Below, piece by piece: positions 55,826 through 64,000 of a stretch of 64,000 nucleotides of DNA. The translations under genes were made by a program, and so were the position numbers. The notes below the pieces were generated by a model. It was not told the origin of the DNA. It searched no databases and saw nothing but the letters and a program-made list of their open reading frames with translations. Each line of letters starts with the position of its first letter. Position 1 is the stretch's first letter. Origin of the DNA: Arenicola marina (lineage: Eukaryota > Annelida > Polychaeta > Arenicolidae); assembly GCA_964019135.1 (NCBI GenBank), contig OZ025260.1, forward strand, positions 27,398,254-27,462,253. The letters are read 5' to 3'.

Positions 55826-56081
55826 TCGGGGCCACCAGATAGCTCAGTGGGTTAGAGTGCTCGCATTGAGTGCTCTGGCCACCTAAGAGCCTAACGGCAC
55901 GTGAAACGATGGTTCGAGCTCCGCTGTGGCCATGTCTGAGTGGGCGCAGGATAAAGATCTCATGTTCTTCTTCGCAAATAGTGGTAGGTTACCTCGGGGA
56001 CATGGCTCCGCTCTTCCCTTCTTTCTCCCATTGACGCGATATGGCCAGACTTGGTTAAAGCGTCCTGAATATACAAACAAA
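55826..56081 (+). mobile_element. SINE family 2, copy 2, with 13-bp target duplication
   Basis: The Pol III A-box TAGCTCAGTGG (about 55840) and B-box GGTTCGAGCTCC (about 55911) lie in a tRNA-like head. The body matches 11303-11540 on the opposite strand. Perfect direct repeats TCAAACAGGAATT at 55813-55825 and 56082-56094 bracket the element, showing retroposition. Confidence 0.95.
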
Positions 56082-56094
56082 TCAAACAGGAATT

Positions 56095-57164
56095 CTATCA
56101 ATTGCTACGTTGACCTATGACATTTTAATGTTCGATCCAATGGCTAGGCAAAATTGTCTTCAAGTCCGAAACTTCCAGCAATATAAATAAGGAGTAATCT
56201 TTGCAGATATTAATATTATCATCCCATATGATACGTTCCGCATGTCCTTATAGACAGGACATGTGTTTCCGTCAAGTTGAGTTCATGCCCTGGATCAGCC
56301 CCCCCCCCCCCCCCACCGCCACTTTACCCCCTCTCCTTTCGCCTCCCCACTCTCGCCTTCCTTTATCATCGCCACGGGTTTTCCCTACCGAACACTTGAT
56401 ATTGTAGCAGCTGAGCGATTGTGGATCTAACACTCGACGTCTATAGTATTACAGGCCAACAACGACGCTGGACCATGGTCAGAGGTCAAGGTCAAATTAA
56501 CAAAGATCAATATCTATCAAGGGCATGATGCTAGTTTTTAAGTTTTTTTGTAATTTCAAACTGTTTATATCTTCAATGGTAGATACGCAAATGCTCTCCC
56601 ACATGGCGGTCTACGCATTTTTGGAGACGGGCAAGTAACGGGAGAGTTACATTGGCCAAGTGGGTCATGGGATGTAACATCGTTTACATGGATGGCCAGG
56701 AATTCAACCTGATGGCGTTAATCCCGTGTAGAGTATGTCGATAACCCCGGCAACGACCTCCTTTCATCCCTCTGTACCCATATGCTGTGACTTGCATGCA
56801 CATATTTTTTTTTGTCCAATTCGTCTATACACTGTAGTCTCTATCTATACAGTAGGATGACACAGCAATACCACCTTTACACTGAAAACATGGGATGGAT
56901 GCAGACGCTCCTAGATCATTCGGCCAGATAGATACACATGGCAACAGAACCAGCCCTCTTGTAGGTCGGTAGAACCCCCCCACTCGACGGTCACCACCAT
57001 GGCACACGATAGCTCTTGTCCATTGAGACAATGTCTTCACTAAGATATTACCGTGACGAAGAGCGAAAAGTGATCACATCCCGATAACCTATTGGGGCAG
57101 TATCAGTTTGGACTCGGTAGACAATCAGATAGCACGCCAGCCGACGCTAACATATATCATATAT

Positions 57165-57203
<39 letters not shown>

Positions 57204-57673
57204 AGTTTAGATGACCACTCCCCAACAGCGGAATGCGTAGTTAAATGTGCATCCTTGTGCAAGTATTTGCAGAAGTCAGCAATCGCTGTGGTGATGTCAG
57301 CCGTGGTATTAAACGTTGCCGAAAGACGTATTTGCCGATGCTCATCCCAGGAAGGTACGTTCTATGTACCAATATCACATTGTGATACTGTCGCATGGTA
57401 AACGGTATAAATGAATCTTCACTATAGGATTCACAGTTACAGGATAAATGCTGATTTCTGCACGTGCAGACCGCGGGAACCCGGTAACTCTTAAAGTAAG
57501 ATAATAATATATAGTGACAATATCCTTCAAATATGGGCGAAACTGGTCATGTACTAGGCGGGAGAGTGTTTGCAGTTGATTAATGTTCCCTAAAGTGGAT
57601 GTGTTTTATGATTGGTGATACTATATGGTGATGTTAATGTGCACATTATAATGTTTTGTTGTTTTCCTTGCAG
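56095..57673. other. Intergenic, upstream of the second TRP gene
   Basis: No exon seen. A C-run lies at about 56300-56314 and an (AT)n microsatellite at about 57169-57200. An acceptor-like TTTTCCTTGCAG ends at 57673, so a 5' UTR exon border may be there. Confidence 0.5.
57169..57200 (+). repeat. (AT)n microsatellite
   Basis: Sixteen uninterrupted AT dinucleotides, preceded by imperfect CATAT text. Confidence 0.95.
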
Positions 57674-57744
57674 CAAATTCACGCAAATTCATTGGTGGCG
57701 ACCGTAAGCACTTCTTCCTTGGCCGCAGTGAATAACCAGGATCA

Positions 57745-57813
57745 ATGGACGGATTTGATCCCAGCAACCCCAATCTGGATGGGGACTTCCAGGCCCTTCT
57801 GGAGATCCAGAAG
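57745..57813 (+). CDS. First coding exon of TRP channel 2
   Basis: 69 nt and 23 residues with DPSNPNLDGDFQALL, the same length and phase as exon 1 of channel 1. Conservation of this tiny exon between paralogs is the main support for both starts. Confidence 0.88.
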
Positions 57814-60800
57814 GTACGAACGATATAAATATATATTTGGTGGGGTGTAATGCGAGCGTCATTGTCAATGTAGATCACAAAATGCGTCTTGAAAAACAGT
57901 ATTTTTCAAAAGTTATTCTAAAATATGTTTTTTTCGATATGCATGTGTTTGCATTGGGGGGATTATTCCACTGTCTAATATATTGTTATCACTCAGAGTC
58001 CTATATCCGTTCTCAAATAAACGTCTTCAAGGTTTTCTTTTGTGCAAGACACTACAACACGAAAATTGCTTAACTCATAATAGCAACCTATGTATATCTT
58101 ATAGCAAATGTTTTCAGGTTCGTAATTTAAAAAAATTGTATCAATGATTAAATGAAAATGATATCAAAAATTTGTGAAATGAAAAATATATGGAATGATC
58201 TAAAAAATATATAGAATGATATAAAAAAAAAAGGGAAATGATATAACACATATATGAAATGATATAAAAAATATATGGACTGATATGAAAAAATGTATGG
58301 AATGATATACAAACTATATTGTATGATATAAAAAATATATGGACTGATTTCAAAAATATATGGAATGATATCAAAAATATATGCAATCATATAATAATTA
58401 TTTAACCAAAAAATAATTAGGCTTACGTGTGTTTCACAATTATGAAGCCATCTATTCTCTCCGACGCAACAATCTCCACTATTAGCCATTGGTTTCCAGC
58501 GGCGAGCGCAGACCCGCATCAAGAAGCAGACGCAACTGATCCACAACGCCATGGCCTTCATGAAGCCCATGAAGAAGAAGCGCGCCTCCATGGTCAACCT
58601 GCAGGACGACACTTCCACACAGGTCAGCACGCTGCGCCAGCGTCTTGTCGACGCCGTGGACGCTGATGACGTCAGCGGGTGCCGCCAGTTGCTATTGGAG
58701 ATCCACGAGCAGGGCCGGACGCTGGGCGAGAAGGCGATGAGGGATCCGGAGACTGAGGCGACTGCCCTCCATCGCGCCCTGGAGAAGTCCCGCTGGAAGG
58801 TGGCTGAGTTCCTCATTCAGTACGGCAATGAAAACTTTCTGCTGGAAGACTTCGAGGTGAGATAAGCGTGAAAATATATACGATTTTGAACATATACGGG
58901 AAGATAACGTCTCTAATGTGTTTAATATAAACAGTTAAGAATTAGGGTCTAGTGTCCGTCGTCATCGTGGTAAGTTTGATGTATTGTATATAGATATTCT
59001 GCTGATAATAAGTCCATTTTCTATGCCAGGGAAATACATGGATATTTCAGTCTTGAGATCAAGATCAGGTCCGAAAAGGGGGGCTGTGGATGGTGTTTTT
59101 TTCTTTTATCATTTATGTTATTCCATATATTTTTATATCATACCGTATTGGTTTAAACATATGTATTTAACGAGGATACCCAGCATAGAATACGCTAGCA
59201 ACATGAGGCTTCCTAAAGAAAAATGAAAAAGCTAAATTTTATAATGTAAAACAAAATATGCAATAGTACAATGCAATGGCGACGCAAATTTGATCACATA
59301 TAACGGGTATATGGAAAGAGAAAGAGGGGGGGCGGGGTCCACATTTTACATGATTATACAATTAACATTAAATAAGAGCATATTCGCTCCAAGACACTTT
59401 TTTGGGGAGGGCTCCAGAGTCCTGCCACCCCGCCTACCCCCAACCCCTGGACCATGCGCCTAAAATACGACCCAATAACGGTTTTATACAGCATTTACAT
59501 GTTGAGCCTTTACTGATTAAGGAAATAAGATACTTGATTTCCACTTGTTGAATTATGTACACTTACATAATCATCCTCCACAGTTGAACTTAATCATAAA
59601 CATGTGCATTTGCCGACTTTTTTTCTGTAGTACTTTGACCGATTCGGAGACAAGCATAAGTTGTTTCTTGGTCGCTTTATACCATTTACTCGCGTCAAAA
59701 TATATTTACTGGGTTAGCGTTACATGTAATCGAGAAGAAATGTTAGTGCTTTAGACCACTTATGTGCCAATAAATTATTATGAAACAAAGCGAATATCGT
59801 GAAAGCTATCTTGCTATTTGATGTAAACTTCTTCCCGGATTCAGGTAGAAGTAATGATGCTCCCTTCCCGCAAGACGTCGCTCCATATCTTGGCCGAGAA
59901 TGGAAATCTGGGTCTGGCGGAGAAGCTGCTGGACCGGATAGCGGACAGTCCCCGCCAACAGGAGTTCCTGGCGAGATCCGTCCTGGCGGATCCAGGCAAG
60001 CAGCGTCCGCGTCACGTGACCGCCCTCCACCTGGCGGCCATGAACGGCTACACCTCGCTGATCGAGCTGATGGTGAGCAAAGGGGTGGATATCAACACAG
60101 TGAACGGGAAGAACGACACCGCCGTGCTGTGGGCTGTGTGGTTTCATCACGTGGACACGGTCAGGGCCATGATTAGCTTAGGCGCCGACCTTCAGATCGA
60201 GAACGACCGCGGTGCTACCCCTCTGTATCTAGCCGTGCGGTACGGACTGACCGACCTGGTCACGGTCATGGTCAAAGAAGGCCATTGCGACGTGAAGAAG
60301 AAGCGGAAACTGGGCTTGGAGTCGCCGCTGGTTCTGGCCGCGGCGCTGGGGTACGGCGATATACTGAAGACCCTGTTGGCCCATGGGGGCGATCCCGATA
60401 TCCAGATCACCAACAACCAAACGGCGCTGCACTTCGCAGCCATGTACGGAGATCTGAACATCGTTCAGATCCTTCTGGATCATAAAGTGAATATGAATCT
60501 GGCCGATGATTCAGGCAACACGGCCTTGCTCCTGGCCACCAAAGCCGGGAACGAAGATATCGTGGAAATATTGATCCGGAAGGGAGCCTGGATGGATGTC
60601 CGGAACAAGCAGGGCGATACCATGTGGTCCCACGCCATCGACAAGCCGGATTCCCGCCTCCTCAATACTTTGATACGGCTGTATTGTAAACTGCGGAGGC
60701 AGACGGGCCGACGATTGACCTTCCCCTTGGGACTGTCTCCGCTGCACGTGGCGGCCTTGAAAGGTGACGTGGACAAGATCCAGGACTTGTTGGAGCTGGG

Positions 60801-63800
60801 GGTCGATCCGAACAACGGGGACCAGAACAAGAACACGTTCTACCACCTGGCGGCGAGGGAGAACAAGGTCGTCATTCTGACGTCATTCATGGCGCGAATC
60901 GACATCAACTGTCAGAACGACGACGAGGACACACCGCTCCACCTGGCGGCCACCGCTGGTCACGTGTCCGCGGTCAACATCTTGATCCGGAAGGGTGAGC
61001 TCAACATCCGGAACAAGCGGGGGTTCACGCCGCTCCACTCCGCCGTGTGGTCCGGGTCGTCTTCCCCGACGCTGGTCTGGCAGCTGGTGCAAAACATCAT
61101 CAAGAACAACCGCTGGTCGCTCCTGGACGCCCAAGACAACAAGGGCAACACGCCGCTGCACCTGGCCGCCCATGGCAACAGGGTGGACATGATCCAGGAG
61201 CTAAGTTCCCTGAACCCGACCACCCAGAATGACGACATGGACAACCCGCTGCACGTGGCCGCCAAGGAAGGGAACACCGAGGTCCTGACGACCATGCTGC
61301 GAGTCTTCAATAAGCCCAGTCACGGCTTGGACATTGACCAGCAGAACGGCGAAGGGGAGACTTTGCTCCACATCTGCGCCAAGAACGGCAACACCGCCAT
61401 GGTGGACGGTCTGGTGGCGACGGGCGCCGACCTGGCCAAAAAGAACTCGCAGGGGAACACGGTCCTGCACGAGCTGGCCGAGCAGCTCATCCTCGAACCC
61501 AACCAGCGGGAGAAACTGATGGAGGTGTACGAGGCCATCGTGAAGAAAGCGACGCGCTGGTGGTGCCTGCGGAGCGACTTGCCGTACCCGGACGAGGGTT
61601 CAGATGTCTACAAGCAGTGCCGCAAGGCCGCCGTCATCTTCCTCACGTCCCAGGTGTACAATCACAAGGGCTACAACGTCCAGACGTACACCTGTCTCAT
61701 CGGGGCGCTGGACCTGTTTGAGGCCATCCTGGCGACGAATGACGTATACAAGACGAGGGTGGGCAAAGTGTACCACTTCGACATCACCAACATCATCCCG
61801 GACACGGTCTGCACCAAGGGCAAGGTCATGTTCACCATGGGATCCCAGCTCTCCCTGGCGTCCGACATCGATATCCAGACCGGAGACAACAATCAAAAGA
61901 AAGACAACCAGATGGAAGTAGAAGAAGTCGCGAAGGAGGAGTTGGATCTGGATCACCCCAGCGGTCAATCTTGTCTGGACATCATCGCGTACCACTCCGA
62001 TGAAGTCCTAGCGGCGGAGTTTCTTGATATCGTCCCAGTACGACAGCTGGTGGAGAAGCTGTGGGGTCGGTATCAGTGGATCTACCTGCTGCTGATGGTC
62101 CTTCACCTGACTTACATGGGGGCGTTCACGGCGTGCGCCATACCGCTGGTCACTCACTTCTACTTGTACGAGGCCTCGCCGCCCGCCAACTACACCAACG
62201 ACTCAGACATCGCCATCCCCGAGGGTCAGAGGTTCCCCTACTTCGCCTTCCTCCTCTGGCCCATGCTCATCATGGCCTTCGAGATCTACTTCCTCGTCAC
62301 CAAATTCTTCTTCATGAAGAAGAAGCGCAATATGGAAGATCCTTTCGACTTCAAGACGGGTCCGGAGAGCAAGGAGAGCTGCTGGGGACGGTTCCAGCTC
62401 CTCAGCGTTCCCGGGATGGTCATTCGCTGGATCTTTGATTATCTATCGCACATCGCGGCTTTTAACTTCGTCTGGTGTGTCCTGGCTTGGATGATCCTTC
62501 ACGGCATGGACGACGAGGGACAGATCTACCCCATGGTCGTCGCCATGATCGTCGGCTGGATGTTCACCATCGTCTTCACGAAGGGCTTCGAGTCGGCCCA
62601 CGCCTTCTCCATCATGCTCTCCTACATCATCGTCCGCGACATCACCCGCTTTCTCTTCATCTACTTCTTCGTCCTCTTCGGCTTCGCGAGCGCGCTCCAT
62701 TTCTGTTTCCTCGTCTCGCCCGTCATTGCCGCGCAGCACCCGACCTTTATGCACACGGTGTTCCTCACCTTCAACCTGATGATCGGCATGGGCGAGTTCT
62801 TCGACGAGGACTTCGACGATAATTACTCCAACGACGGAGGCAACCCCGGGTTCATCAAGATCATCTATGTCATCTACATGGTGCTGGGAACCATCATCTT
62901 CCTCAACCTGCTGATCGCCATGCTGTCCGACACCTACAACGACATCAAGTCCAAGGAGGGGACCACGTGGCGAGTCGGGAGCGTCCGCCTGGCGCTCCGG
63001 ATCGAGCGCACCATGCCCTGGCTCCGGAGATGTATGATCCGGATGGGACTCTTCACGGAGAAGCTGGACAAAGATCCGGACACCGACCGCTGGGACATGA
63101 AGCTGGCCATCGAGAGCGTTCAGGAGGAGGAAGAGCCGGAGGTGAGTGAGATCATCAAGTCCCTGCAGCGACTGGACAACCGTCTGGATCACATACAGGG
63201 CGCCTTCGAGGACTTCCGATCCCACGTGGACACGGTATGCGCCGACTTGGTCAAGAAGTCCGGAGAGCCAGACACCAAGACTGGATCGTCCCCTGGAGCG
63301 GCGGGTGCTCCCGAAGGAGGTGCCAACAGCGGCGGCGGCGATAAAGAAAATCCATTGATAGCAATCACGGCCAAGGCCAAACCATCCGGTGGCTCCCCTA
63401 GCGGCGACAGTCAGACTATTCCTTCTAATAGTGGTGGAGGCGCTCTCGCAGCATTGGCTTCCAAGGCGAAATCGGCAAATTCCGACAAGGTTGAGGAAAG
63501 TGCCAGCCACATCTCTGCATTGAATCCCGATACCCCGGAGCCAGGCCCCCTGGCGATCAAAGTGGGGGACAAACCGGTCAGCGGAGGCAACGCCTTGGTG
63601 TCTAAGTTGGCGAGGCTGAAGTTGAAGGTGCCCAAGGCTGGCCGGGGTCCCAGCGAGAACGAACCGACGTCCCCGCCACCGCCGCCCCCTGTCACCCCAA
63701 AGCTAAACACCAAGGCGGTTAACCCCAAGAGTTCTCTCGCTGCAGTGATGGCAAAGGTTCAAGCCGCTAAGGACAACAGTGAAGAGGACGACCAGGGACT

Positions 63801-63987
63801 GACGTTCGAAGTCACACCGGACACTGAGAGAAGTTCGACTGCGCCAGGCCCTGAAGATGGGGCGGCTGAGGCCATCCGAAAGATCATGCCTGGTGTCATC
63901 AGCAAAGGACTCTCGACGGACTCGGAACCTACGGATGAAGATCCACTTCTCGGGGCTGTACACAGAGTCCTGGATCCTGTGGTATGA
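57745..63987 (+). CDS. TRP channel 2, TRPV-like with ~17 ankyrin repeats and long tail
   Basis: Paralog of the gene at 30423; predicted plasma-membrane cation channel, 1522 aa. Exons are 57745-57813, 58500-58856 and 59845-63987, all joining in phase 0 (AAG|GTACGA, TTCCAG|CGG, GAG|GTGAGA, TTCAG|GTA). Exon 1 carries NPNLDGDFQALL. A basic segment (about 24-62, KKQ, KKKR) replaces the acidic one of channel 1. The ankyrin array ends at about residue 700. The linker (FDITNIIPDT, SCLDIIAYHSDE) is TRPV-type. S1 starts at about 885, S5 follows IIVRDITRF, the filter is GMGE (1123-1126), and S6 and the TRP helix are almost the same as in channel 1. A coiled coil is followed by a 230-residue low-complexity tail with a proline run and four Lys/Ala-rich motifs. 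The Asp-to-Glu filter change could alter cation preference (inference). Stop TGA 63985-63987. Confidence 0.9.
58150..58395 (+). repeat. AT-rich minisatellite in intron 1 of TRP channel 2
   Basis: About eleven degenerate 20-24-bp units of AAAAATATATGGAATGATAT type run from 58150 to the acceptor-proximal region of the intron. Confidence 0.85.
58500..58856 (+). CDS. Second coding exon of TRP channel 2
   Basis: 357 nt. It starts at CGGCGAGCGCAG after TTTCCAG and ends at GACTTCGAG before GTGAGA. It encodes the basic segment (about residues 24-62) and the first ankyrin-like helix pair (ATALHRALEKSRWKVAEFLI), matching ATALHRALQGGQMAVARFLI in channel 1. Confidence 0.9.
59845..63987 (+). CDS. Third coding exon of TRP channel 2
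   Basis: 4143 nt, beginning with GTAGAAGTA after the acceptor GGATTCAG. The two ATGs at 59854-59859 are internal. It carries ankyrin repeats 2-17, the channel domain and the tail. Confidence 0.9.
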   Translation, partial: VEVMMLPSRKTSLHILAENGNLGLAEKLLDRIADSPRQQEFLARSVLADPGKQRPRHVTALHLAAMNGYTSLIELMVSKGVDINTVNGKNDTAVLWAVWFHHVDTVRAMISLGADLQIENDRGATPLYLAVRYGLTDLVTVMVKEGHCDVKKKRKLGLESPLVLAAALGYGDILKTLLAHGGDPDIQITNNQTALHFAAMYGDLNIVQILLDHKVNMNLADDSGNTALLLATKAGNEDIVEILIRKGAWMDVRNKQGDTMWSHAIDKPDSRLLNTLIRLYCKLRRQTGRRLTFPLGLSPLHVAALKGDVDKIQDLLELGVDPNNGDQNKNTFYHLAARENKVVILTSFMARIDINCQNDDEDTPLHLAATAGHVSAVNILIRKGELNIRNKRGFTPLHSAVWSGSSSPTLVWQLVQNIIKNNRWSLLDAQDNKGNTPLHLAAHGNRVDMIQELSSLNPTTQNDDMDNPLHVAAKEGNTEVLTTMLRVFNKPSHGLDIDQQNGEGETLLHICAKNGNTAMVDGLVATGADLAKKNSQGNTVLHELAEQLILEPNQREKLMEVYEAIVKKATRWWCLRSDLPYPDEGSDVYKQCRKAAVIFLTSQVYNHKGYNVQTYTCLIGALDLFEAILATNDVYKTRVGKVYHFDITNIIPDTVCTKGKVMFTMGSQLSLASDIDIQTGDNNQKKDNQMEVEEVAKEELDLDHPSGQSCLDIIAYHSDEVLAAEFLDIVPVRQLVEKLWGRYQWIYLLLMVLHLTYMGAFTACAIPLVTHFYLYEASPPANYTNDSDIAIPEGQRFPYFAFLLWPMLIMAFEIYFLVTKFFFMKKKRNMEDPFDFKTGPESKESCWGRFQLLSVPGMVIRWIFDYLSHIAAFNFVWCVLAWMILHGMDDEGQIYPMVVAMIVGWMFTIVFTKGFESAHAFSIMLSYIIVRDITRFLFIYFFVLFGFASALHFCFLVSPVIAAQHPTFMHTVFLTFNLMIGMGEFFDEDFDDNYSNDGGNPGFIKIIYVIYMVLGTIIFLNLLIAMLSDTYNDIKSKEGTTWRVGSVRLALRIERTMPWLRRCMIRMGLFTEKLDKDPDTDRWDMKLAIESVQEEEEPEVSEIIKSLQRLDNRLDHIQGAFEDFRSHVDTVCADLVKKSGEPDTKTGSSPGAAGAPEGGANSGGGDKENPLIAITAKAKPSGGSPSGDSQTIPSNSGGGALAALASKAKSANSDKVEESASHISALNPDTPEPGPLAIKVGDKPVSGGNALVSKLARLKLKVPKAGRGPSENEPTSPPPPPPVTPKLNTKAVNPKSSLAAVMAKVQAAKDNSEEDDQGLTFEVTPDTERSSTAPGPEDGAAEAIRKIMPGVISKGLSTDSEPTDEDPLLGAVHRVLDPVV

Positions 63988-64000
63988 CTGCCATCGCTGG

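Overview
The window is animal nuclear DNA, not prokaryotic. It has spliced genes with GT/AG borders, very long ankyrin-repeat exons, Pol III-type (tRNA-derived) SINEs with target-site duplications, LINE and Ty3/gypsy fragments, MITE-like elements, minisatellites and a 200-N scaffold gap. The ankyrin/TRP channel pair and a secreted protein with two chitin-binding (CBM14) domains suggest a marine invertebrate. A lophotrochozoan is my guess, but the sequence does not prove the phylum.

Layout. 1-7.86 kb: degenerate sequence with a local direct duplication, a broken LINE endonuclease (minus), one possible membrane-protein exon (minus), and an LTR retrotransposon with an intact gag-protease ORF cut off by satellite DNA. 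7.86-10.1 kb and 13.2-26.05 kb: a hierarchical satellite in which every module carries the box GTAAGCAACACATT. In the larger block 145- and 230-bp modules form 375-bp units. These are nested in 980-, 1192- and 5191-bp duplications, and the block ends in a 200-N gap. Two copies of an unclassified dispersed repeat lie on either side of the larger block.

30.4-36.2 kb and 57.7-64.0 kb: two paralogous plus-strand genes for TRP cation channels, reconstructed here as 2 and 3 coding exons (1313 and 1522 aa). Both have a 69-nt first coding exon encoding a shared NPNLDGDF motif, about 17 ankyrin repeats, a TRPV-type linker, six membrane segments and a TRPV-type GMGD/GMGE filter. A canonical TRPV has about six ankyrin repeats, so these are unusual.

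42.95-48.55 kb (minus), between the channels: a three-exon gene for a 603-aa secreted protein. It has a signal peptide, two perfect six-cysteine CBM14 domains, seven KRQ[V/I]KF motifs with prohormone-like dibasic sites, then fourteen 13-residue RQIKF repeats lacking the dibasic site. I recognise no named family for the repeat part, and it is the best candidate here for an undescribed product.

The rest is intergenic or intronic DNA with SINEs, two MITE-like elements, minisatellites and C-rich tracts. Nothing in the sequence ties the chitin-binding gene functionally to the channels beyond its position.
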